From Umezawaea beigongshangensis (GTDB lineage: Bacteria; Actinomycetota; Actinomycetes; Mycobacteriales; Pseudonocardiaceae), in NCBI RefSeq assembly GCF_016464305.1, contig NZ_JAEIOJ010000004.1, forward strand, positions 124,001 to 188,000: a DNA stretch of 64,000 nucleotides, in the 5' to 3' direction. Of this stretch, positions 36,422-45,172 are shown one piece after another. Position 1 is the first letter of the stretch, and every line of letters starts with the position of its first letter. The notes beneath the pieces are model-generated. The model saw only the letters and a list, made by a program, of their open reading frames with translations, had not been told where the DNA came from and made no database searches. The position numbers were made by a program, and so were the translations under genes.

Positions 36422-37693
36422 GTGCGTGCGCTGAAGAGGATCGCGATCGACACGCGGCCGCTGAAGGTGGTCGCGTTCCGGCGGCTCTGGCTCTCCACGA
36501 TCGTCACGGCGATCGGCAGCCAGCTCTCCGCGGTGGCCGTGCCGAAGCAGGTCTACGACATCACCGGCTCGTCGGCGTGGGTCGGCGTCGCGGCGGGCGC
36601 CGCGCTCGTGCCGCTGCTGGTCTTCGGGCTCTACGGCGGCGCCATCGCCGACACCGTCGACCGGCGCAAACTGCTCGTGGTCACCAACTCCGGCCTCGCG
36701 GTCACGGCGGTGCTGCTGTGGGTCCAGGCCGCGCTGGGGCTGGACTCGCTGTGGCTCGTCATCGTCCTGCTGGGACTGCAACAGGCGTTCTTCGCGATCA
36801 ACGGACCCGCGCGCAGCGCGTCCGTGGCCCGGCTCGTGCCCGCCGAGATGCTGCCCGCGGCCTCCGCGCTCAGCTCCACCGTCATGAGCTTCGGCGCGGT
36901 CCTCGGACCTCTGCTGGCGGGCGCGCTGATGCCCGTCCTCGGCCTGCCGGTGCTCTACCTGATCGACGCCGTCGCCCTCACCGCGACGATCTGGGCGGTG
37001 TGGAAGCTGCCGCCGCTGCCCCCGCTCAACGGCCCGGCGCGGCGCGCGGGACTGCGGGACGTGCTCGACGGGTTCCGCTACCTGGCGGTCCAGCGGGTGC
37101 TGCTGGCGTCGTTCCTGCTGGACGTCATCGCCATGGTCTTCGGGATGCCGCGCGCGCTGTTCCCCGAGCTGGCCGAGCGGACGTTCGGCGACCCGCCCGG
37201 CGGCGGCTTCGCGCTGGGCGTGCTGTTCGCCGCCGTCCCGATCGGCGCGCTGGTCTTCGGACTGACGTCCGGGTGGCTGTCCCGCGTGCACCGGCACGGC
37301 GTGGGCGTCGTGCTCGCGGTCGTCGCCTGGGGCGTGGCCATCGCCGCGTTCGGCCTGGCCGGGTCGCTGTGGGTGGCCGCGGTGTTCCTCGCGCTCGCCG
37401 GGGCGGCCGACATGGTCAGCATGGTGTTCCGCGGCGCGATCCTCCAGACCGCGGCCACCGACGAGATGCGCGGCCGGATGCAGGGCGTGTTCATCGTGGT
37501 CGTGGCCGGTGGCCCGAGGCTCGCCGACCTGCTGCACGGCACCGCGGGCGCGGCGGTCGGCCCTGGGACCGCGACGACGGTCGGCGGCGTCCTCGTGGTG
37601 GTGGTGACGGTCGTGGCGGTCCTGCTGCTCCCGGCGATCTGGCGCTACCGCTTCACCCCGGAGACGGGGTCGGCGGTACCCGCGGAACGCTGA
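36422..37693 (+). CDS. MFS transporter
   Basis: A 423-residue major facilitator with about 12 membrane segments. It shows the MFS_3/EntS-like loop GGAIADTVDRRKLLVVTN between helices 2 and 3, NGPARSASVARLVPAEMLPAASALSSTVMSFG, and the later ATDEMRGRMQGVFIVVVAGGPRLADL. This is again the EntS-type branch, so an exporter is more likely than an importer. It begins at a leaderless GTG and is not in an operon. Confidence 0.9.
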   Translation: MRALKRIAIDTRPLKVVAFRRLWLSTIVTAIGSQLSAVAVPKQVYDITGSSAWVGVAAGAALVPLLVFGLYGGAIADTVDRRKLLVVTNSGLAVTAVLLWVQAALGLDSLWLVIVLLGLQQAFFAINGPARSASVARLVPAEMLPAASALSSTVMSFGAVLGPLLAGALMPVLGLPVLYLIDAVALTATIWAVWKLPPLPPLNGPARRAGLRDVLDGFRYLAVQRVLLASFLLDVIAMVFGMPRALFPELAERTFGDPPGGGFALGVLFAAVPIGALVFGLTSGWLSRVHRHGVGVVLAVVAWGVAIAAFGLAGSLWVAAVFLALAGAADMVSMVFRGAILQTAATDEMRGRMQGVFIVVVAGGPRLADLLHGTAGAAVGPGTATTVGGVLVVVVTVVAVLLLPAIWRYRFTPETGSAVPAER

Positions 37694-37765
37694 GGCCGCA
37701 GACCAACACCGAGTGGAGCGATGTTGTTCACTTCCGTGTGAGATGCGGACCCGATGGGGCTGACT

Positions 37766-37771
37766 TACTTT
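37766..37771 (+). promoter_or_regulatory. -10 element TACTTT of a leaderless promoter
   Basis: TACTTT in an A/T-rich patch ends 7 bases before the ATG at 37778 of the hemolysin III family gene. Confidence 0.45.
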
Positions 37772-37777
37772 TGAGCC

Positions 37778-38464
37778 ATGGCCAACGTGTTGCTGACGCC
37801 GGAAGCCGCGCCCGGCGAGCGCCCCTCGCTGAGGGGCTGGCTGCACCTGTGGTCGTTCTACGTCTCCCTGGTGGGAGCCTCGACGCTGATCTCCGTCGCC
37901 GTCGTCCTGGCCGACCTGTCGGACCGCGGCATCGCCAGCGTCGTCCTCTACTCCGTGACGCTGATCGGCCTGTTCGGCACCAGCTCGCTGTTCCACCGGC
38001 ACACGTGGACCAGTTCGCGGTCCTACGTGTGGATGAAGCGCCTCGACCACAGCATGATCTTCCTGTTCATCGCGGGCACGTACACGCCGTTCGCGGTGCT
38101 CTCGATGTCGTCCTCGACCGGGGGCGTCGTGCTCGCGGTCGTGTGGGGCGGCGCGCTGGCCGGGGTCGTGCTCAAGATGGTCTGGCCGCGCGCGCCCCGC
38201 TGGGTGGGCACGCCGATCTACATCGCGCTCGGCTGGGTCGCCGTGTTCGTGCTGCCGGACATCGCGCGCGGAGCGGGGACCGCGGCCCTCGTGCTGCTCG
38301 CGGTCGGCGGCGCGTTCTACACGGCGGGCGCGGTGCTCTACGCGACGCGCTGGCCCGACCCGTGGCCCGGCGTCTTCGGCCACCACGAGTTCTTCCACGC
38401 GGCCACGGTCCTCGCCGCGCTCTGCCACCACGTCGCGATCTGGCTGGCGGTCTTCTCGGGCTGA
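37778..38464 (+). CDS. Hemolysin III family (TrhA/PAQR) membrane protein
   Basis: A 228-residue protein with seven predicted membrane segments. The PAQR metal-binding residues are present: SLFHRHTW (Ser/His), the RLDHSMIFLFIAGTYTPF signature and the C-terminal histidines GHHEFFHAATVLAALCHH. Bacterial members influence membrane energetics or lipid homeostasis; the old hemolysin name does not imply toxicity. It starts at a leaderless ATG and is followed by an amino-acid permease with its own start region. Confidence 0.92.
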   Translation: MANVLLTPEAAPGERPSLRGWLHLWSFYVSLVGASTLISVAVVLADLSDRGIASVVLYSVTLIGLFGTSSLFHRHTWTSSRSYVWMKRLDHSMIFLFIAGTYTPFAVLSMSSSTGGVVLAVVWGGALAGVVLKMVWPRAPRWVGTPIYIALGWVAVFVLPDIARGAGTAALVLLAVGGAFYTAGAVLYATRWPDPWPGVFGHHEFFHAATVLAALCHHVAIWLAVFSG

Positions 38465-38509
38465 ACGGCCGCTACCGGCCGCGGGCGTGATCCGGCACAC
38501 TCGGCGCGC

Positions 38510-39886
38510 ATGGCGCAGGGGACGAACACGGGCGCGCAGCCCGAGCTGGACCGGGCCATCGGGCCGAAGCTGCTGTTGTTCTTCGTGATCGGCGACATCC
38601 TCGGGACCGGCGTGTACGCGCTGACCGGGAACGTCGCGGGCAAGATCGGCGGCGCGCTGTGGCTGCCCTTCCTCATCGCGTTCGCGGTCGCGTTCCTGAC
38701 CGCGTTCAGCTACCTCGAACTCGTCGGCAAGTACCCGAGGGCGGCGGGCGCGGCGCTCTACGCGCACCGCGCGTTCAAGATCCGGTTCCTGACGTTCCTG
38801 GTGGCGTTCGCGGTCATGAGCTCCGGCGTCACGTCGGCGGCGTCGGCCGCCCTGGCCTTCGGCAGGACCTACCTCCAGTCGGTGGTGCGGGAGTTCTTCT
38901 CGGACACGTTCGCGGTCTCGTCCACGCTGGTGGCGATCCTGTTCGTCCTCGGGCTCGCGGTCGTGAACTTCCGCGGCGTGTCCGAGTCGGTGAGGACCAA
39001 CGTCGTCCTGACCTGCATCGAGGTGTCCGGCCTGCTGATCGTCGTCGCGATCGGCGTCCACGCCGTCGCGACCGGTGACGGCGACGCGAGCCGCCTGACC
39101 CGGGTCGAGCCCGCGCAGGGACAGGGCACGCTGGTCGCGATCACCTCGGCCACGGCGCTCGCGTTCTTCGCGATGGTCGGGTTCGAGGACTCGGTCAACA
39201 TGGCCGAGGAGTGCCGCGACCCGGTCCGGATCTTCCCGCGGGCGGTGCTGGTCGGCATGGGCGTCGCCGCGCTGATCTACGTGCTGGTGGCGATCACGTC
39301 GTCCCTGCTGGTCCCGGCCGACGAGCTGGCCGGTGCCGGCTCCGGCGCGCTGCTGAAGGTCGTCCAGGTCGGTGCGCCCGGTTTCCCGCTGTGGGTGTTC
39401 TCGCTGATCGGCCTGTTCGCGGTCGTCAACTCCGCGCTCATCAACATGCTGATGGCGAGCCGGCTGGTCTACGGCCTGGCGAACGAGCGGATCGTCCCGA
39501 GGGCGTTCGGCCTCGTGCACCCGTCCCGGCGCACGCCGTGGGTGTCGATCGTGTTCACGACCGGCGTCGCGGTGGTCCTGGTGTCGACGGTGGACATCGC
39601 GAAGCTCGGCGGCACCACGTCGCTGCTGCTGCTCGTCGTGTTCGCGATCGTCAACGTCGCCGTGCTCGTGCTGCGCCGGGAGCCCGCTGAGCACCGGCAC
39701 TTCCGGGCGCCCACGATCGTGCCGGTGCTCGGCGCGCTGAGCTGCGCCTACCTGGCCAGTCCGCTGTCCGGGCGGCCCGGCGACGAGTACCGGATCGCGG
39801 GCTACCTGCTGCTGGCCGGGGTCGTGCTGTGGCTGATCAACCACGTCGCCCAGCGCAGGAGCCCTCCGTCGCTCCCCGAAGCCTGA
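38510..39886 (+). CDS. APC family amino acid permease
   Basis: A 458-residue inner-membrane transporter of the amino acid-polyamine-organocation superfamily with about 12 membrane segments. Typical features are IGDILGTGVYALTGNVAGKIGG in helix 1 (unwound substrate-binding region), FVVAFLTAFSYLELVGKYPRAAGA-like helix 2, and AFFAMVGFEDSVNMAEECRDPVRIFPRA around helix 6. Substrate is unknown. A 22-bp tandem repeat follows its stop. Confidence 0.9.
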   Translation: MAQGTNTGAQPELDRAIGPKLLLFFVIGDILGTGVYALTGNVAGKIGGALWLPFLIAFAVAFLTAFSYLELVGKYPRAAGAALYAHRAFKIRFLTFLVAFAVMSSGVTSAASAALAFGRTYLQSVVREFFSDTFAVSSTLVAILFVLGLAVVNFRGVSESVRTNVVLTCIEVSGLLIVVAIGVHAVATGDGDASRLTRVEPAQGQGTLVAITSATALAFFAMVGFEDSVNMAEECRDPVRIFPRAVLVGMGVAALIYVLVAITSSLLVPADELAGAGSGALLKVVQVGAPGFPLWVFSLIGLFAVVNSALINMLMASRLVYGLANERIVPRAFGLVHPSRRTPWVSIVFTTGVAVVLVSTVDIAKLGGTTSLLLLVVFAIVNVAVLVLRREPAEHRHFRAPTIVPVLGALSCAYLASPLSGRPGDEYRIAGYLLLAGVVLWLINHVAQRRSPPSLPEA

Positions 39887-39905
39887 ATCGCCACGAGCCT
39901 CACCC

Positions 39906-39971
39906 GAACGCTCAACTCGCGGTGTCCGAACGCTCAACTCGCGGTGCCTGAACGCTCAACTCGCGTGTCGG
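39906..39971. repeat. 22-bp tandem repeat, three copies
   Basis: Units start at 39906, 39928 and 39950. Each contains the identical 16-base core GAACGCTCAACTCGCG followed by a variable 6-base tail (GTGTCC, GTGCCT, TGTCGG). It occupies the spacer between the permease stop and the aldose-epimerase gene. There are no unique spacers, so it is not a CRISPR array. I believe similar elements occur between genes in Pseudonocardiaceae. Confidence 0.85.
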
Positions 39972-40040
39972 TGGTGGGCGTGCAGGGGGCGCGGAGCACC
40001 TGGACCGCCTCGACGGAGGCGGGGCGGTCCGACACGGCAC

Positions 40041-40046
40041 TAGGCT
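40041..40046 (+). promoter_or_regulatory. -10 element TAGGCT of a leaderless promoter
   Basis: TAGGCT ends 8 bases before the ATG at 40054 of the aldose epimerase gene. Confidence 0.5.
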
Positions 40047-40053
40047 GACCGGC

Positions 40054-40962
40054 ATGAACGTGCCCACCGGCGAGCAGCTGGTCATCACCGACGGCACGGC
40101 GCGCGCCGTGATCACCACCACCGGAGCCGGGCTGCGGTCCTACGAGACCGGCGGCGTGCCGTACACCGAGACGTTCGGCGAGGACGAGAAGCCGCCGATG
40201 GGCGCGGGCGCGGTGCTGGTGCCGTGGCCCAACCGGGTCACGGACGCGACCTGGACGTTCGACGGCGAGGTCCAGCACCTCGACGTGACGGAGGAGGCGC
40301 GCGGCAACGCCATCCACGGCCTGGTGCGGCACGCGGAGTGGACCGTCGTCGAGCACACCGGGTCGCTGGTGTCCCTGGAGGCGGGGATCGGGGCCGGTTC
40401 CGGCTGGCCGGTTCCGCTGCGCACCACGATCAGCTACGCGCTGGACGACAACGGGCTCACCGTGACCCACGGCGTGACGAACCTCGGCGAGAAGACCGTG
40501 CCGTTCGGCGTCGGCACCCACCCCTACGTCCGCGCCGGGAAGGCCGAGACCGACGACTGCGAGCTGACGCTGGCCGCGCGCACCGTGCTGCCGCTCGACC
40601 CCGAGCGCATGGTGCCGTCCGGTCCCGCGCGGGACGTAGCGGGCACCGAGCACGACTTCACGAGCCCGCGGTCGCTGCGCGGGGTCGAGCTGGACACGCC
40701 GTTCGGCGACTGCCGGCCGGGTGAGGACGGGCTGGTGCACCACGTGCTGCGCGGCGCGGACGGCGCCGTGGAGGTGTGGGCCGATCCGGAGTTCCGGTGG
40801 GTCCAGGTCTACACGCCGGGGAACTTCCCCGGTCGCGGCCGGGCCGTCGCGATCGAGCCCATGACGTGCCCGCCGGACGCGCTGAACTCGGGCGTGGACC
40901 TGCTGCACCTGGCACCGGGCGAGACCTGGGCCGGGCGCTGGGGCGTGCGCCCACTGGCGTGA
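40054..40962 (+). CDS. Aldose 1-epimerase family protein
   Basis: A 302-residue galactose-mutarotase-fold enzyme that interconverts alpha and beta anomers of sugars. Visible signatures are WPNRVTDATWTFDGE, NAIHGLVRHAEWTV with a substrate His, THPYVRAG with the second catalytic His, and the catalytic Glu in AIEPMTCPPDALNSG. This last block is typical of the Slr1438-like/YihR-like group rather than classical GalM. It is followed 30 bases later by an amidohydrolase with its own palindromic promoter. Confidence 0.9.
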   Translation: MNVPTGEQLVITDGTARAVITTTGAGLRSYETGGVPYTETFGEDEKPPMGAGAVLVPWPNRVTDATWTFDGEVQHLDVTEEARGNAIHGLVRHAEWTVVEHTGSLVSLEAGIGAGSGWPVPLRTTISYALDDNGLTVTHGVTNLGEKTVPFGVGTHPYVRAGKAETDDCELTLAARTVLPLDPERMVPSGPARDVAGTEHDFTSPRSLRGVELDTPFGDCRPGEDGLVHHVLRGADGAVEVWADPEFRWVQVYTPGNFPGRGRAVAIEPMTCPPDALNSGVDLLHLAPGETWAGRWGVRPLA

Positions 40963-40975
40963 ACCGCGCCAGGTA

Positions 40976-40990
40976 GTTAGCCTGGCTAAC
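40976..40990. promoter_or_regulatory. Palindrome GTTAGCC-T-GGCTAAC overlapping a leaderless -10
   Basis: A perfect 7+7 inverted repeat with a one-base centre ends two bases before the ATG at 40992. The -10-like TAGCCT (40978-40983) lies within its left half. A repressor bound here would block a leaderless start directly. The half-site GGCTAAC resembles an IdeR half-box, but the spacing differs from a true iron box. Confidence 0.5.
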
Positions 40991-40991
40991 C

Positions 40992-42206
40992 ATGAATCTC
41001 GCAATCACGGGTGGGTACGTCGTCCCGGTCGAGGGAGATCCCGTCGACGGCGGCACGGTGCTGATCGAGGACGGCAAGATCGTCGCCGTGGGACGCGACG
41101 GCGAGGTGGACGTCCCCCCGGGCACCACCACCGTCGACGCGACCGGGAAGTGGGTGCTGCCCGGCTTCGTCGAGGCGCACGCGCACCTCGGCGTGCACGA
41201 GGAGGGCGAGGGCTGGGCCGGTCAGGACACCAACGAGATGACCGACCCCGTCGGCGCGCGGATGCGTGCGCTGGACGCCATCAACCCCGCCGACACCGGC
41301 TTCACCGACGCGCTGTCCGGCGGTGTCACGACCGCCGTCGTCAAGCCCGGCTCCGGCAACCCCGTCGGCGGGCAGACCGTCGCGGTGAAGTGCTGGGGCC
41401 GCACGGTCGACGAGATGCTCGTCCGCGAGCCGGTCAGCGTGAAGAGCGCGCTGGGCGAGAACCCCAAGCGCGTCTACGGCGACCAGAAGAAGCTGCCCTC
41501 CACGCGCCAGGGCGTCGCCGCCGTCATCCGCGACGCCTTCACGAAGGCGCAGGACTACAAGCGCAAGCGCGACGCCGCCGCGGCCGACGACAGCCCGTTC
41601 GACCGCGACAACACCCTGGAGGTCCTGGTCAGGGTGCTCGACGGCGAGCTGCCGTGGTGCCAGCACTGCCACCGCGCCGACGACATCGCCACGGCCCTGC
41701 GGCTGGCCGAGGAGTTCGGCTACCGGCTCGTGGTGAACCACGGCACCGAGGGCCACCTCGTCGCCGACCTGCTGGCCGAGCACGGCGTCCCCGTCATCGT
41801 CGGCCCGCTGTTCACCACCCGCTCCAAGGTCGAGCTGCGCGAGCGCTCGATGCGCACCCCCGGCGTCCTCGCCCGCGCGGGCGTCGAGGTGGCCATCATG
41901 ACCGACCACCCGGTGGTGCCGATCCACTTCCTCGTGCACCAGGCGACGCTGGCGATGAAGGAGGGCCTGGACGCCGACACCGCGTTGCGGTCGATCACCG
42001 CGAACCCCGCCCGCATCCTCGGCCTGGACGACCGCGTGGGCTCGCTGAAGCCCGGCCTCGACGGCGACGTGGTGATCTGGTCCGGCGATCCGCTGGACGT
42101 GATGAGCCGCGCCCTGCGGGTCTTCGTGGACGGCCGCGAGGTCTACACCTTCGACGAGGCCACCGGGGTCGGCACGGCGGCGGACCCGTTCTACCGGGAG
42201 TCCTGA
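40992..42206 (+). CDS. Amidohydrolase (imidazolonepropionase-like)
   Basis: A 404-residue metal-dependent hydrolase of the amidohydrolase superfamily. Metal ligands are seen in EAHAHLG (His63, His65), NHGTEGHL and the late Asp in MTDHPVVP; a beta-sandwich made from both termini (LAITGGYVVPVEG and LKPGLDGDVVIWSGDPLDV) is standard. A middle Lys/His-rich segment CQHCHRADD may bind the second metal. Substrates of such orphan members include N-acyl amino acids, dipeptides and cyclic ureas; none can be chosen here. Confidence 0.88.
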   Translation: MNLAITGGYVVPVEGDPVDGGTVLIEDGKIVAVGRDGEVDVPPGTTTVDATGKWVLPGFVEAHAHLGVHEEGEGWAGQDTNEMTDPVGARMRALDAINPADTGFTDALSGGVTTAVVKPGSGNPVGGQTVAVKCWGRTVDEMLVREPVSVKSALGENPKRVYGDQKKLPSTRQGVAAVIRDAFTKAQDYKRKRDAAAADDSPFDRDNTLEVLVRVLDGELPWCQHCHRADDIATALRLAEEFGYRLVVNHGTEGHLVADLLAEHGVPVIVGPLFTTRSKVELRERSMRTPGVLARAGVEVAIMTDHPVVPIHFLVHQATLAMKEGLDADTALRSITANPARILGLDDRVGSLKPGLDGDVVIWSGDPLDVMSRALRVFVDGREVYTFDEATGVGTAADPFYRES

Positions 42207-42291
42207 GTCAGCCGGCCGGGTCGCGCGGGTGGTGGCGCGCGGGTGGTGACGCGCGGCTGCGAGGGCGTGCTCGCCGGGGTCGGCGACGGTC

Positions 42292-43434
42292 CTACCGGCG
42301 CAGCTCCCGGCCGATGACGAGTCGCTGGATCTGGTTGGTGCCCTCGAAGATCTGGAGCACCTTCGCCTCCCGCATGTAGCGCTCCACGGGGAAGTCGCGG
42401 GTGTACCCGGCGCCGCCGAGGACCTGCACGGCGTCCGTCGTGACCCGCATGGCCGCGTCGGTCGCGACGAGCTTCGCGATCGACGCCTCCCGCCGGAACG
42501 GCAGCCCGCGGTCCCGGCGGCGTGCCGCGTCCAGGTAGGTGGCCCGCGCCGAGCCGACGGCGGCGGCCATGTCGGCGAGCAGGAACTCCAGTCCCTGGAA
42601 GTCGATGATCGACCGGCCGAACTGGGTGCGCTGCTTCGCGTACGCCACGGCCTCGTCCAGCGCGGCCTGCGCCAGGCCGACCGCGCACGCCGCGATGCCG
42701 AGCCGCCCGGAGTCCAGCGCGGACAGCGCGATCTTCAACCCGTCGCCCTCCGCGCCGATCAGCCGCTCGGCGGGCACGCGCGCGCCCTCGAACACCAGCT
42801 GCGTGGTGGTGGAGCCGGTCAGGCCCATCTTCCGCTCGGGCGGCGCGGCGGTGATGCCGGGCGTGCGACCGTCGGCGAGGAAGCAGGAGATGCCGCGCGA
42901 GCGGTCCTCGGAGGTGCGCGCCATCAGCGCGTAGAAGTCGGCCACGCCGCCGTGGGTGATCCACGCCTTGGTGCCGGTGACCACGTAGTCGTCGCCGTCG
43001 CGGACCGCGCGGGTGCTCAGCGCCGCCGCGTCGGACCCGGCGTGCGACTCCGACAGGGCGTACCCGCCGAGCAGCTGGCCCTCCAGCACCTCCGGCAGCC
43101 ACCGCTCCCGCTGCTCCGGCGTGCCGAACGTCGCGAGGCCGTAGCTCGACATGACGTGCACGGACAGGCCGACCGCGACCGACATCCACGCGGAGGCGAT
43201 CTCCTCCAGCACCTGGAGGTACACCTCGTAGGGCTGCTCACCGCCGCCGAAGCGCTCGGGGTAGGGCAGGCCGAGCAGGCCGCTGCGGCCCAGCAGCCGG
43301 AACACCTCGCGGGGGAAGCGCTCCTGCTCCTCGTGCTCCGCGGCCCGCGGGGCGAGCTCGTCGCGGGCGATCTCGCGGACGAGGGCGACGAGGTCGTGCG
43401 CCTCGGTGGTGGGGAGCAGGCGTTCGGCGGGCAC
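42292..43434 (-). CDS. Acyl-CoA dehydrogenase
   Basis: A 380-residue FAD enzyme that introduces a trans-2 double bond into acyl-CoA. It shows YALSESHAGSDAAAL, ITHGGVADFY, the GSTTTQLVFEG region and RTQFGRSIIDFQGLEFLLADM, and the C-terminal motif FEGTNQIQRL whose Glu is the catalytic base in the short/medium-chain branch. Start is a GTG at 43434 with GGAGG 6 bases upstream. It is divergent from a TetR gene across a palindrome-rich spacer, so the TetR protein is the probable regulator. Chain length specificity is unknown. Confidence 0.94.
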   Translation of the reverse strand: MPAERLLPTTEAHDLVALVREIARDELAPRAAEHEEQERFPREVFRLLGRSGLLGLPYPERFGGGEQPYEVYLQVLEEIASAWMSVAVGLSVHVMSSYGLATFGTPEQRERWLPEVLEGQLLGGYALSESHAGSDAAALSTRAVRDGDDYVVTGTKAWITHGGVADFYALMARTSEDRSRGISCFLADGRTPGITAAPPERKMGLTGSTTTQLVFEGARVPAERLIGAEGDGLKIALSALDSGRLGIAACAVGLAQAALDEAVAYAKQRTQFGRSIIDFQGLEFLLADMAAAVGSARATYLDAARRRDRGLPFRREASIAKLVATDAAMRVTTDAVQVLGGAGYTRDFPVERYMREAKVLQIFEGTNQIQRLVIGRELRR

Positions 43435-43449
43435 GGGCGACCTCCGGTG

Positions 43450-43467
43450 AGTACTGGTACCAGTACT
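43450..43467. promoter_or_regulatory. 18-bp perfect palindrome, candidate TetR operator
   Basis: AGTACTGGTACCAGTACT is a perfect dyad between the divergent acyl-CoA dehydrogenase and TetR genes. A direct repeat of its right arm, CCAGTACTG, recurs at 43480-43488, giving a third AGTACT. This is a good candidate for the TetR protein's binding site, controlling both genes. Confidence 0.7.
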
Positions 43468-43509
43468 GTAGGACTACTTCCAGTACTGCGGCCAGTGGAG
43501 GAGGGCGCG

Positions 43510-44157
43510 ATGACGCTGCCCCGCGCGACGTCGGAGGTCCGCACCCCGCCGACGGCCAGGCAGGTCGAGCTGCTGGCCGGGCTGGAGGAGCTGTTCCTGG
43601 CCGAGGGGTTCGCCCGCTTCACGCTGGACGACCTCGCCGCGCGCCTGCGCTGCTCCAAGTCGACGCTGTACTCGCTGGCAGCGAGCAAGGAGCAGCTGGC
43701 CGTGCGGGTCGTCGCGCACTACTTCAAGGCCACCGCCGAGCGCGTCGAGGCGCGCGTCGCCGACGTCGCCGACGTGCGCGAGCGGATCGGCGGCTACCTG
43801 TCCGGCGCGGCGGAGGAGCTGCGCCGCGCCTCGCCCCGCTTCATCGCCGACGTCGCCGAGTTCGCCCCCACCCGCAGCACCTACGAGCGCAACGCCCGCG
43901 CCGCCGCCGACCGCATCCGCGGCTTCGTCCAGCGGGGCGTCGACGACGGCGTGTTCCGCTACGTGCACGCCACGCTCGTCGCCGAGATGGCGGGCCTGCT
44001 CATCGAGGGCATCCAGACCGGTGTGCTCACCCGGCGTGCCGGGGTCACCGACGCGGAGGCGTTCGCCGGGCTGGCCGACCTGCTGCTGGGCGGCCTGGCG
44101 GAACCGGGCACGGCGCAGGGGCGGATCGGAGCGCGCGAGCGCCCCGCGGACGGGTAG
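43510..44157 (+). CDS. TetR family regulator, divergent from acyl-CoA dehydrogenase
   Basis: A 215-residue repressor. The N-terminal helix-turn-helix reads GFARFTLDDLAARLRCSKSTLYSLAASKEQLAVRVV (about 33-70), followed by an all-helical ligand-binding domain. A GGAGGAGGG ribosome site precedes the ATG at 43510. Its position suggests autoregulation and control of the acyl-CoA dehydrogenase, with an acyl-CoA as a plausible ligand (inference). Confidence 0.92.
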   Translation: MTLPRATSEVRTPPTARQVELLAGLEELFLAEGFARFTLDDLAARLRCSKSTLYSLAASKEQLAVRVVAHYFKATAERVEARVADVADVRERIGGYLSGAAEELRRASPRFIADVAEFAPTRSTYERNARAAADRIRGFVQRGVDDGVFRYVHATLVAEMAGLLIEGIQTGVLTRRAGVTDAEAFAGLADLLLGGLAEPGTAQGRIGARERPADG

Positions 44158-44206
44158 TTTCTCGCCCGGACCCGGCGCGGCCGTGTCCTGGCGAGGGGAG
44201 GCGTTC

Positions 44207-45172
44207 GTGATCGTCGTGGCCGGTGAGGCTCTGGTCGACCTGGTTCCGTCGTCGGAGGTGAGCGGGGGCGGCCTGGCCGACCTCCAGCCGAGACCGGGCG
44301 GCGGGCCGTACAACGTGGCGGTCGCGGCCGGTCGCCTCGGGGCGCCCACGAGCTTCCTGTCCCGGATCTCCACCGACCTGTTCGGCGACGCGCTCGTGGA
44401 CCGGCTGCACGCCTCCGGCGTCGCCTCCGGCCTGGTGCAGCGCGGCCCGGAGCCCACGACCCTCGCCGTGGTGGGCCTGGCGGCCGACGGGTCGGCCCGC
44501 TACTCGTTCTACGTCGAGGGCACCGCCGACCGGCGGGTGGCCGACCCCGGCGGGCTGGCCGACGACGTGCGCGCCGTGTCCTTCGGGACGCTGTCGATGG
44601 TGCTGGAGCCGGGCGCGAGCGTGTACGAGCGGGTGCTCGTGCGGGAGTGCGAGCGCGGCGCGCTGACCGTGCTCGACCCGAACGTCCGCGCGATGCTCAT
44701 CACCGACCCGCTGGCCTACCGCGACCGCTTCGAGTCGTGGCTGCCGCACGTGGGGCTGCTGAAGGTGTCGGTGGAGGACGCGCGCTGGCTGGCCGACCTG
44801 CCGGAGGACGCGCCGGACGACGAGGTGCTCGACGTGGCCCGGCGGTGGCGCGCGGCCGGTCCGGCCGCCGTCGTGCTCACCAGGGGAGGCGACGGGCTCG
44901 TCGCGCTCACGGGGGACGGCGAGGTCGTGCGGGTGCCCCCGACGCCGGTGACCGTGGTGGACACGATCGGCGCGGGCGACACCGTGCAGGGCGCCCTGCT
45001 CGCCTGGCTGCACGAGCACGACGCGCTGTCCGCGAAGGCCGTCCGGGCACTGCGTCCGGCCGAGTGGGCGGAGGCGCTCGCCCACGCGGGCGCGGCGGCG
45101 GCGTTCACGTGCACCAGGGCGGGCGCGGAACCCCCCACCAGCGAGGAGCTGGCGGCCTTCCGGAGCAGGTGA
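44207..45172 (+). CDS. PfkB family carbohydrate kinase
   Basis: A 321-residue ribokinase-superfamily kinase, phosphorylating a sugar such as fructose, ribose or a keto-deoxy acid. N-terminal VAGEALVDLVPS and RPGGGPYNVAVAAGRLG, and the C-terminal DTIGAGDTVQGALL motif with the catalytic Asp of GAGD, are diagnostic. The GTG at 44207 has GGGGAGG 6 bases upstream. It follows the TetR gene after 49 bases on the same strand and may be partly co-transcribed with it. The fructokinase branch looks closest. Confidence 0.92.
   Translation: MIVVAGEALVDLVPSSEVSGGGLADLQPRPGGGPYNVAVAAGRLGAPTSFLSRISTDLFGDALVDRLHASGVASGLVQRGPEPTTLAVVGLAADGSARYSFYVEGTADRRVADPGGLADDVRAVSFGTLSMVLEPGASVYERVLVRECERGALTVLDPNVRAMLITDPLAYRDRFESWLPHVGLLKVSVEDARWLADLPEDAPDDEVLDVARRWRAAGPAAVVLTRGGDGLVALTGDGEVVRVPPTPVTVVDTIGAGDTVQGALLAWLHEHDALSAKAVRALRPAEWAEALAHAGAAAAFTCTRAGAEPPTSEELAAFRSR

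Noticed and set aside
36407-39937. 1176-residue open frame on the minus strand
   Set aside because: It is antisense to the MFS, hemolysin III and permease genes; its His/Arg/Asp/Gln-rich sequence is a high-GC shadow with no domain.
39906-39971. CRISPR-like array
   Set aside because: The units are 22 bp head to tail with no unique spacers, and no cas genes are near.
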